Below, piece by piece: positions 55,910 through 64,000 of a stretch of DNA of 64,000 nucleotides; position 1 is the first letter of the stretch, and each line of letters begins with the position of its first letter. Source of the stretch: Stemphylium vesicarium (taxonomy: Eukaryota > Ascomycota > Dothideomycetes > Pleosporales > Pleosporaceae); contig QXCR01000126.1 of NCBI GenBank assembly GCA_004380135.1, positions 1 through 64,000 of the forward strand, in the 5' to 3' direction. A program made the position numbers and the translations under genes. The notes beneath the pieces are model-generated. The model made no database searches, had not been told where the DNA came from, and worked only from the letters and a program-made list of their open reading frames with translations.

Positions 55910-56137
55910 AATGAATCCGTGTGGCACTTGGTTATTTCTGTCAAAAGCTATCAGGAGAATGATACTCTCATCTACGTAGTGGTGCGGAGATGCCTACAGC
56001 GGTGATGATCAAATTCAGCGACTTGTATTCCGAGGTAACCCAGCCTTCCGCATATACAGGTGCGTCACTGCTGCAATGTGCCTCAAGTTGGAGGGAGTAA
56101 ATGATTTTGCGTATCAAAACTTATTCCTGTGCTTACC

Positions 56138-57035
56138 ATGACTCCGCCGCCGCTATCAACGATTCTATGCGAACGCATCTCAGAGGGCGCAGTTCTATTG
56201 AGCTACAACATGCCAAAAAGAGCCAATGCATTCGATCCACAGCAATGTGACGACTTGCGAAAGGGGCTAATATGGGCGCGAGAAGAGCCAGAAATGAATG
56301 TTGCAGTCGTGTAAGTTGCTCATCAATGCACAAGAAGCTATTCAATCCTCACAAGAGCATCACAGTGCCGGCAAGGGCAAACACTACTGTGCCGGTCAGT
56401 CGAGCCCACATTGCTCAACTACTTGCCAGTACATATATTAACACGCCCCAGGTCGCGCAATGGGCGCTGCATCAAACCCTATCGCGTCTGATATTGCCGC
56501 AGGTGGTGCGCTCTCCGCTGTGCTATCGACATACCCCAAAGTCCTCATCGCAGCCGTACACGGCGCAAGTATCGGCTGGGGCTGCACATAACTTTCAGCC
56601 TTCGACCTCGTCTATGCACACGGCAGCAGCGCGTTCTTCCAAACACCCTTTGCGAGCCCAGGTATCGTGCCCGAAGGCGGCTCGAGTTATAATTTCCCCA
56701 AGGCTATGGGACAATGGAGTGCGAATGCGCTGCTTTTGGCTGGTGATAAGCTTTCGGCGCAAGAGGCGTGGGTCGGGGGCTTGGTCACGGGGGTTGTGGA
56801 GGCGGAGACAAGGGAAGGCTTTCTGATAGAGGTGCTGAAGAGGGCGAGAAGAATTGGAGGATACTCGGGCGAAGCGCTACAGAAGGCGAAGAAGTTGACG
56901 ATCGAGGCTTCGGGCGATGTGGAGGCGAGGAGGGAGGCCGGTGAGAGGGAGGGGAGGGATTTGACGGTTATGTTCGAGAGAGAGGATACGAAGAGGCGGT
57001 TGGCTGCATTCGGCGGAAGAAAAGTGAACATTTAG
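56138..57035 (+). pseudogene. Enoyl-CoA hydratase/isomerase-family gene with one nonsense codon
   Basis: Exons 56138-56310, 56366-56394 and 56452-57035 join in frame as a crotonase-fold protein of about 260 residues. The N-terminal strand (VLLSYNMPKRANAFDPQQCD), the oxyanion-hole segment VVAGKGKHYCAG across the first splice, LIAAVHGASIGWGCT, and the downstream FDLVYAHGSSAFFQTPFASP and GIVPEGGSS are family hallmarks. Between WGCT and LSAFDLV the codon is TAA (56589-56591), where relatives usually have a residue such as Gln; CAA to TAA is one C-to-T change. Everything else is open to 57035, so this is either a recently inactivated gene or a base error. The substrate is unknown; peroxisomal fatty-acyl-CoA isomerases are the closest general type. 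Confidence 0.78.
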
Positions 57036-57299
57036 ATCCGTCATTCCTACTGTTTTTAAGTCCAATATAAGAGTTCAAGTACGTGCACGTCTTCAGGCTC
57101 TGTTCGGAAGAGGACGCATTATCGTCGCGGTATGAGAGAAGGGTCCGATGCGCGGCCGCTTAGTGCCGGCTACTATCGATAGCCTTGGTTCCGACGGTCA
57201 TTCCGACCGACTCATCCCACATGCTCTTCTCCAAAACAGCAGCAATCAAGAAGTCCTAACATCTCTTCTTATAAAGCATACCGAGTTGAACTTTGAGAA

Positions 57300-58355
57300 A
57301 TGGCAAGAGTTGAAGGAGCTCCAGCACACGGCGCAGTAGCGCATCTACTCCCGCAAACCTACAAGAGGTACATATCGGAATGGCTGGAGGAGGATACGCC
57401 GAGTTTCGACTACGGCGGCTTCGTTGTTGGAGAAGAAATGTCTGAGGCCAAGTTGCTTGGAAAGAGCGAGGTAAGTGCATTCAACGCCATGAGGTTCACT
57501 TTCGCTGATGCAGGATAGGGCATAGTTGCTGGCGTGCCATTCTTCGATGAAGTGTTCCGGCAACTAGGCTGCACGTGAGTCCTGTCATTATTCCCAAGGC
57601 AACCTTGGAAGCTCGGAAGCGGTTGGAAGCTGACACCTGCTAGCGTAGAGTGGCATGTCAAGGAAGGTACCTCTTTCCAGCCCATTACCCACTGCGCCAC
57701 GGTCCGCGGGCCCGTCCGGCATCTGCTTCTCGGCGAGCGCGTAGCCCTCAATACTCTCGCTCGCTGCTCTGGCATCGCCACTAAGAGCAACAAGCTGCTC
57801 ACGCTTTTGCGTGGAGCTGGCTACCCTAATATCCTCGCTGGCACCCGGAAGACCACACCTGGATTCCGACTTGTAGAAAAGTACGGCATGCTGGTCGGTG
57901 GCGTGGATGCGCACCGCGTGGACTTGAGTGCTATGACAATGCTGAAAGACAATCACATTGTTGCGGCGGGAAGCATCACGAACGCTGTGAGAGCAGCCAA
58001 GGCGGCAGGCGGTTTCGCAATCAAAGTCGAGGTCGAATGCCAATCCTTCGAAGAAGCAGATGAGGCAATCGCAGCGGGCGCTGATATTGTTATGTTGGAC
58101 AATTTTACTCCTGAAGGCGTCCAGGTCGCTGCGAAAGACTTGAAAGATAAATGGGGACGTGGCACTGGAGATAGGAAGCAGTTCTTGGTTGAGGTCAGTG
58201 GCGGGCTGACCGAGTACAACGTGGAGAGGTATGTCTGTGGTGATATTGACATTGTGAGCACGAGCAGCATACATCAAGGAGTGCCCCATGTGGACTTCTC
58301 GCTCAAAATTGTGCCGAAGAGCAAGAAAGAAGGCGGAGAAAGTGTAGCGGTATAG
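57300..58355 (+). CDS. BNA6: Quinolinate phosphoribosyltransferase (nicotinate-nucleotide pyrophosphorylase)
   Basis: Converts quinolinate and PRPP to nicotinate mononucleotide, CO2 and pyrophosphate, the entry point of de novo NAD synthesis from the kynurenine route. Exons 57300-57470, 57519-57574 and 57644-58355 give 312 residues, the usual size. Conserved features are the HLLLGERVALNTLARCSGIA helix, the active-site TRKTTPGFRLVEKYGMLVGG, HRVDLSAMTMLKDNHI, and the barrel-strand motifs KVEVECQSFEEADE, DIVMLDNFTPEG and LVEVSGGL. The first intron ends at TAG 57518, two bases after a nearby GATAG, giving E-GIVAGVPFFDE in frame. Introns are 48 and 69 nt. Confidence 0.95.
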
Positions 58356-58745
58356 TCTGGGCGCGTCTCATAGAAATGATGAGTAGTGTCTGCGTGTCTC
58401 GGAGAGTAGCTGGTTGACAGACACTCTCGAGGTGAGACCAGAATAAAGATGATTCATTCACTACAGCCACTATGGGCTCTCCGTTACATTCACCATGAAG
58501 AGCTGCTAAACAAGTCAGGCAAATACATGGCTATTGTTCAAGTTACATGAAAATAGCAACAATATACTACGCACATTGTCGTGTCATAGCGTCATTTTGC
58601 AACACTTATTACTTCAGTCTCCCCATTCAATGTCCCCACCACCCAACTACATTCCCGAATAACCTTTTTCCGCTCCACAACACGCTCTTTTTTGTTACCA
58701 TCAGCTACTACCGGGCTGGAGACCCATTGACGCCAAATTCTAGCA
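58356..58745. other. Intergenic region
   Basis: 390 bp between BNA6 and the GH16 gene on the same strand. No feature recognised. Confidence 0.5.
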
Positions 58746-59954
58746 ATGCGCTCCCCGAGTCTTCTCAATACTGCGGTGCTGGCCACCCTAACCATCTTTA
58801 GCAGCGCGCACGAAGGCCATCCTACAGAAGGTGGAAAATACACACTCACTGATGATTTCACCTATAAGAGCTTTTTCTCCGCTTTCGACTTCTTCGACGG
58901 GCCGGACCCCACTAAGGGATTTGTCAAGTACCAGAATCTGGAGTCTGCCATCCAGCGGGGCTTGATTGGCTATCTTGAAGACACACAGTCTGTATTCATG
59001 GGTGTCGATCATACTAATAAGAATGAAGCTGGGCGCGCCTCTGTCCGGCTCGAAAGTAAAAAGAGCTGGAACATAGGCTTGTTTATCGCAGATATACGCC
59101 ATATGCCACCTTCTGAATGTGGTGTATGGCCTGCCCTGTGGCTGTTATCCTCTTCTGAAGAGTGGCCCAAGGGAGGAGAAATCGATTTGGTTGAAGGTGT
59201 GAACGACTACGAAACAAACTCTGTTACGCTGCATACCTCTAAAGATTGTATGGTCGACAACACTACCACCCCTGCTGGAGGCTCGGGAGATATCGGTGAT
59301 ATCAATGTACCATTCACTGGGCTCATGTCTACGGACGATTGCGATGTCGAAGCACTAGGCCAAGACAAAAACGTAGGTTGCTCTATTCACGCCCCAGAAG
59401 CCCCTTCTGGTCCCCAAACAGGAAGAATGGACAACGCCGATGGCGAGACATCCCTCCCATCATACGGAACTGAGTTCAACAAGGCTTCCGGAGGAGTCTA
59501 CTCCATGGAGTGGACAACAACCGGTATCTCAGCTTGGTTCTTTCCGCGCGACTCCCCAGTCTTCACCGAACACTTCTCCCAAGATAACACTGAACCTGGC
59601 CCTTCCACTTGGGGTACACCTATAGCGAAATTCAGCGGCTTAGGCTGCGACTTCACCGAGCGCTTCAGGGATCTCAAGATCATTTTCAACACCGCGTTTT
59701 GCGGAGAATGGGCAGGCAAGGAGTGGGACAAGAGCTGCGCGAAGAAGACTGGCGTGGATACCTGCGATGCATATGTTCGCGAAAATCCAAACGCATTCAA
59801 AGAGGCGTATTGGGAAGTCGCGGGATTGAAATGGTTTCAGAAAGGTGTTGCAGAGGAGGGGGCGAAGCGTGACACTATTTCATCGGTGTCGAAGCGCAGT
59901 GCCGGAGAGGCTGCGCGTGTTGGTCTCATGAGAAATTCGAGCTGGTGGTTCTGA
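58746..59954 (+). CDS. Secreted GH16 endo-beta-glucanase-like glycosidase
   Basis: Glycoside hydrolase family 16 enzyme, probably acting on beta-1,3 or mixed-linked glucans of cell walls. One exon, 402 codons. Signal peptide MRSPSLLNTAVLATLTIFSSA, followed by TLTDDFTYKSFFSAFDFFDG, typical of the fungal endo-1,3(4)-beta-glucanase subgroup. The catalytic motif ExDxxE is present in GGEIDLVEGVND near residue 145, preceded by GVWPALWLLSS. The conserved C-terminal half contains YSMEWTTTGISAWFFPRDS and NTAFCGEWAGKEW with Cys pairs. No GPI tail or carbohydrate-binding module is seen. Either wall remodelling or degradation of host or food glucans is possible. Confidence 0.93.
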   Translation: MRSPSLLNTAVLATLTIFSSAHEGHPTEGGKYTLTDDFTYKSFFSAFDFFDGPDPTKGFVKYQNLESAIQRGLIGYLEDTQSVFMGVDHTNKNEAGRASVRLESKKSWNIGLFIADIRHMPPSECGVWPALWLLSSSEEWPKGGEIDLVEGVNDYETNSVTLHTSKDCMVDNTTTPAGGSGDIGDINVPFTGLMSTDDCDVEALGQDKNVGCSIHAPEAPSGPQTGRMDNADGETSLPSYGTEFNKASGGVYSMEWTTTGISAWFFPRDSPVFTEHFSQDNTEPGPSTWGTPIAKFSGLGCDFTERFRDLKIIFNTAFCGEWAGKEWDKSCAKKTGVDTCDAYVRENPNAFKEAYWEVAGLKWFQKGVAEEGAKRDTISSVSKRSAGEAARVGLMRNSSWWF

Positions 59955-60654
59955 TTGCAGACGCGGGGTCACATTCTCCTGGAATGGAAAATGTTATTGT
60001 GTGTTGCTTTTTTGTCCGCGCGTCAGTTCTATGACCATGGCTTGCTTCTACCCGTATGAAAAATCGTATGTTCCTTACTATCTGTGGCGCATACCATGCA
60101 CGTGTCAGTCGAAACGCTGATTCGTTAATTGAGAGTCGATACTTGTAATCAGACGTGAATCTTATCTTACAATTTTGTCATGCTATAAATCCCTCTCAGA
60201 TGATTTGGTTGATGCCAGAGAGTATGCTTATTGTTCGGAAGCGCCTGGCTCTTTTCAGCTAGCGTTGCCCTACCTCCGAAGTCTTCACCGACGCATCACG
60301 AAAAGCTCCATGACTACTACAACATCGTCGTCATTTCCATTCGGACAGGCTACTGAGCCTTAGCCCCCAACGCATCTGAGCGATTCATGGTCTGCTGATC
60401 TTCACTATCTCGATTAGCACTTCGGGAGCTTTGCGTGCACAATGACCGTCTCTGATAATAATCAATCAGCGGAAAAGATAACGCGCTACAATCTACCAAA
60501 TGGCATGGTGCGCTTATATCAGCTTCCTACGCAAGTACTCATATCATGTTCCTGCCTGGAAGTTCATTAACGCAGGTGTAGTTTCCGTGCCAAGATCGTC
60601 CAAGTTCGGCTCGGGCAGTATCAGTACGTTTATGATACGCCAGGCGTACAACAA
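59955..60654. other. Intergenic region
   Basis: 700 bp between the GH16 gene and the second BTB-like gene. An ATG at about 60441 opens a short frame that could be an upstream exon of the BTB-like gene, but I could not find a convincing splice to it. Confidence 0.4.
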
Positions 60655-61414
60655 ATGCATGATGCGCTAGAAGACCAAAGGCCAGCTAATCCATGCATCA
60701 ATTCAGGGCAGAGTAAAGTGATCGACTACTTCGTCAGTAGTCATAAGACGGATAAGACACAAGTTCGGAAAGTTGAAAACGTGTTTCGCGTACGTGAGAA
60801 CGTTCTGTGCCAAACCTCAGGCTTTTTCCAGACTGCTACAAAGCCGATATGGAATGGCGAGCCTCAAAGACCAATCGATCTTACAAACGAGGTAAATTCA
60901 ATCTTTGAGCAGTACTTGCACTGGTTATACAGCGGTAAAATCGCAATAATGTACTCTGATGATGTCGAAGAACAGTACCAGGATGATTGTGGGAAGGCAT
61001 CTTATGGCGACACAAATTATCTTCCTCTAAGTGATCTAGTTGAGCAGTATCTTTTCGGAGAAAAGATTATGTATCCAACGTTTCAAAACGCAGTCATGAA
61101 AGCTTTGATGAGTTTTCTGACCTGCAACCGAGCTACCCTTCCCAACTTCCGGATCATTCAGGAGGTGTATAAAGGCACCACAGCTTCCCCCAATGAGAAA
61201 GCTGCTTGTAGATCTCGGTGTTCACTGCACAACTTGGGCTTCAGAAGTTGCTGGTATCGTGGAGGGTGGTGGGAAGGGGTTTGCCCAGGACCTCTTAAGT
61301 CCCTTGGTAGATCAGAGGGATAGAGCTTCCTTGAAATGCAAACATGGCAGGCCGTGGAGTTGTCCAAATAATCAGTCTTACTTCAAGGATATCATCGCTG
61401 GGCCAAAGGAATGA
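60655..61414 (+). pseudogene. BTB/POZ protein, frameshifted at a C5 run
   Basis: The frame from 60655 encodes a fungal BTB/POZ-type protein: NVFRVRENVLCQTSGFFQTA, then a PIDLTNEVNSIFEQYLHWLY strand and a helical BACK-like part ending FRIIQEVYKGTTAS. At the five-C run 61187-61191 the family-like sequence moves to another frame, where MRKLLVDLGVHC and an HGRPWS-type C-terminus continue to 61414. Dropping one C would restore SPMRKLLVD, as expected for the family. The unshifted frame ends at 61323 in unrelated Arg/Gly-rich sequence. The N-terminal exon structure is not certain. In fungi such proteins form large lineage-expanded families, usually of unknown role, sometimes Cullin-3 adaptors. Confidence 0.65.
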
Positions 61415-61858
61415 TGCTAGAGAACATCCAGATATGTCATCGGCAAAATGGGAAGCGCGACAGTGGGCGATGGGTCATATCAAGAAAGCAGACTTAACTC
61501 AGTCAAGTATCAGACTTAGAGCCGTCCAGAGTCATATCATCGCTCCTGAAGTCTCACCGCTGCTGAAAAGAACGTGATGCGTGGCTTGGCAAGCATACTA
61601 CTACCAGTCGCGCTCACACTCACCTTCACAACGTTGCCCTCTGCTAGCGGAAAATAGCGCAACGTCTTTCTTAACCCTACTGCACTCGATATTATGCCAG
61701 AATACTCCGAGATCTCTCAAGTCCACCCATCAACACATCAATAATGACCCCAAGTGGCAGCCCAGCAGCCAAGCGGAGGAAGGTGCTACCATCCAGTGTA
61801 TTTAACTCCAGTGATCTTCCAAAGTGAGTCGCAAGAGAATCAAAATACGACATGATGC
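61415..61858. other. Intergenic region between two BTB-like genes
   Basis: About 440 bp with no recognised feature. Confidence 0.45.
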
Positions 61859-62742
61859 TAACGTGGCTTAGTGTGAAGAGCGAAATAGTGGCAGGTGTGG
61901 TGGGTGGCAAATGCGTCCCTTTTCAATCCCAGGCGAAAGACGGAAATGCCTGCGGTAAACACGACAGACAGACGCATACCGGGCTCATTAGAGATGAAAG
62001 CACTACAAGCGACGAATCTACCGCATAAAGTTCTGGCATTGCTACAGGTGCTCTCGAGAACACCGAGGGACGTGACCCCGCCCAAGGCAACGTCACCATC
62101 AATGCAGACTCCGCCAATCCCACCTGCTTCCCGGAAAATCCCCGTCTCTTCTTTCACGTCCACAAATCAATACTCACCCGGACCTCTACATTCTTCCAGA
62201 ATGCTACAAAGCGTGTCTGGATGGGCTCTTCCCCTCGCCCCGTCGATCTCAGCAACGAAGACCCGGTAGTGTCCAATCTCTACGTTCAATGGCTTTAATC
62301 CGATGTCATCGCTGTAGAAATTTCCTCTGTATCAGATGCAGAAGCTACGGGTGAGCGTCTGGCCGTGGTTGTCACTGGCCACCTACTCAAATGTTACGTC
62401 CTCTGCGACCCACTACTCGATTCCACCTACCAAGACGCTGTCATGAGCGCAATGGTCGATTGTGTGGTCGAAAACCAATTTTCCATTAACGAGGAGGATG
62501 TTGAGAGAGTTTACAAGCGAACGGCAAAGGGCTCGCCGCTAAGAAGGCTGATGGTGGACTTTTGGGTTTGGTTTTCTCAGGAAGATTGGCTTGATGCGGA
62601 GATTGTTAGAGATTCAGGGGCGGAATTGGCAGATGATCTCATTAAGGCGTTTGTTAGGTTTCGACTTAACAGCACTGATATCAAACACCACCGTAAGCCT
62701 TGGATAGCAAATCCGGAGATTTACTATCTGGAGAAGAAGTGA
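61859..62742 (+). pseudogene. Third BTB/POZ-like gene, decayed
   Basis: One plus-strand frame reads as a BTB/POZ protein but contains TAA at 62026-62028 and 62296-62298. Between them lies the BTB core: FFHVHKSILTRTSTFFQNAT, then SPRPVDLSNED and YVQWL, where the stop follows directly and relatives have Tyr. After the second stop the frame continues to 62742 with YQDAVMSAMVDCVVENQ, VYKRTAKGSPLRRLMVDFWV and a terminal WIANPEIYYLEKK. The SPLRRLMVD segment matches the SPxRKLLVD of the neighbouring gene, so the two are paralogues. Coding status upstream of 62026 is doubtful. Both stops would need substitutions to arise, not indels. Confidence 0.6.
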
Positions 62743-63115
62743 GACAGAAAGACAAAGTAACTTCCAGCGCGGTACTTAGTTGAGAAATTCTAGCGAGCAG
62801 GCGCTAGGAGGCTTAAAGATCTATGGTACTTGTTATGACGAGACACATGGCAAGGATCGAGCAGTGACGAGTCCTATGCACGACCTTGTCAGTTCAACCA
62901 CCAGTTCTTAGTTTGTGATAAGTATCCGGGCGACGCACCAAGCATATCTCTCTTACAACATTAGCAATGCAATTGTGTCAAGTAGTAACACCACAGAACT
63001 TGCAAGTAACAGGTCATTCGTATCTTGCATTATTCGTTACATCGCATCGCATACCGCATCTGTCAGTAGGGTCTGCAACCTCCTTCAGCCTTTCAACCCC
63101 CCATTTTTATAAAGC
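62743..63115. other. Intergenic region
   Basis: 373 bp between the third BTB-like gene and the end of the minus-strand MFS gene. No feature recognised. Confidence 0.5.
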
Positions 63116-64000
63116 TCAAATAGTATATCTAAATCTGGGACTATCGTCTCCCAACTCAGCGACCTCTTCGTCACTCATACCCTCGATCAAATGCTCTTCC
63201 TCACCTCTCTCACGCTTGGTGTTCATCTTGTTGAAATGGAACCACATGATGCAGTAGCATATACACGCGAAACCGACCATGGCCATGGTGATGCCGTGAC
63301 CTTTGACAAAGCGGGGCCGATCGACTGTTGGGTAGATCTATCTTAGGTTAATACAGTGCTTACACCGACATGCTAAATCAGGGCGAGGAAAGGTTGAAGG
63401 AACTTACAAAAGCACTCATGATACCCGCACAATTTCCGATACTAAGCTGCAAACCCGTCGCTGTAGTCCTCTTGCCGTACCGAGGAAGATTCGTAGGGAG
63501 CCAAGCTAGTGGCAAGCCGACACATACGTACAGACCCATGGCGACCAGGAAGCAGCCAGCGTAGCGCACTCCGGAGCTGGCGGGACTAATCAACAGGGCG
63601 TAACCGACGATGCTGACGATACCGAGCAACACGCTGTAGAGCCCACGCTTCTGCTGGCGATCGGAGAAGTGCGCAACTACAAGGTACGTGATGGCGCCCA
63701 GCGCGTAGCAAGGAATGGTCAAGACTTGGATCATGGCGCTGCTAGCCGTTGTGTTGATGGACCGGATGATTGTCGGCAAGAAGGTCGAGTAACCGTAAAG
63801 CATGGTGTCGGAACCAAATTGAGCGAAGCAAAACGTCCAGACCTTCCAATCTTTGAAACACTTCTTCACGTCATCCCAGTGAAACTCGGCTGCCTTCTTG
63901 GTGTAACCTGTCTGTCGCTTGAGACGCGCGGCTGCAAAGGCTCTCTCTTCGGCAGTGAAGAAGTAGGCGCTTTCTGGAGTGTCGGGCAGCACGAACCAGG
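63116..64000 (-). CDS. MFS transporter, allantoate permease-like family (5' end beyond window)
   Basis: C-terminal part of a second permease of the Dal5/Tna1 type. The visible exons are from beyond 64000 down to 63408, and 63337-63116, with a 70-nt intron. The frame is open to the window end, so the true start lies outside. Visible are the central loop WFVLPDTPESAYFFTAEERA, KDWKVWTFCFAQFGSDTMLY at helix 7, SDRQQKRGLYSVLLGIVSIV (cytoplasmic loop and helix), WLPTNLPRYGKRTTATGLQL, and a charged C-terminal tail. About six of twelve helices are in view. The substrate is not predictable. Confidence 0.9.

Noticed and set aside
56550..56600. A possible 30-nt intron removing the TAA in the hydratase gene (GTATCG to TTTCAG)
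   Set aside because: Too short for a spliceosomal intron, and it would remove the conserved GASIGWGC segment.
1..64000. CRISPR arrays, rRNA genes, or a secondary-metabolite cluster
   Set aside because: No regularly spaced direct repeats, no rRNA-like sequence, and no polyketide or peptide synthase genes were found; the gene content is mostly housekeeping.

Overview
This window is filamentous ascomycete nuclear DNA, most likely from a Dothideomycete of the order Pleosporales. The evidence is many short spliceosomal introns of about 45 to 110 nt (GTRNGY donors, CTAAC/CTGAC branch sites, YAG acceptors), intergenic gaps mostly of 0.2 to 1.2 kb, and a fungal gene set (Atg22, Mediator 14, a Bck1-type MAPKKK, eIF3k, Tsr4). 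The order-level placement is an inference from overall gene character. One run of 58 N at 20025-20082 shows it is a draft scaffold.

Layout. 0-3.5 kb: an inverted-repeat element at the very edge, a frameshifted PARG-like pseudogene, then gene-free DNA. 3.5-12.4 kb, plus strand: mitochondrial asparaginyl-tRNA synthetase, mitoferrin, an MIT/AAA spastin-like ATPase and meiotic Hop2. 12.9-25.5 kb: Atg22 (minus), MED14 (plus), a conserved hypothetical protein, DNA ligase I with a possible dual start, and eIF1 (minus). 26.7-35.6 kb: a secreted S41-family protease, eIF3k and Tsr4 sharing a 167-bp divergent promoter, a broken BTB gene with a RING-like finger inserted inside the BTB domain, and a stearoyl-CoA desaturase. 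36-50.6 kb: Bck1-like MAPKKK, a decayed ketopantoate reductase, pyruvate decarboxylase, a coiled-coil hypothetical protein, a GPI-anchored PEBP-like protein and adenylosuccinate synthetase. 51-64 kb, accessory in character: two MFS permeases of the allantoate-permease type (the second runs off the window), a 2.6-kb gene-poor stretch, an enoyl-CoA hydratase with one nonsense codon, quinolinate phosphoribosyltransferase, a GH16 glucanase and two decayed BTB genes.

The intact genes are housekeeping functions in translation, nucleotide and NAD synthesis, DNA repair and recombination, autophagy and cell-wall signalling. They do not form a biosynthetic cluster. The striking feature is how many genes are broken: six apparent pseudogenes in 64 kb. 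Exon coordinates for genes described as intact were checked by requiring the joined exons to sum to whole codons with family-consistent sequence across each junction.

No CRISPR array, rRNA gene or convincing tRNA gene was found. I did not find a clear new multi-gene system. The most novel-looking item is the BTB domain with an internal RING-like finger near 32.6-33.4 kb.
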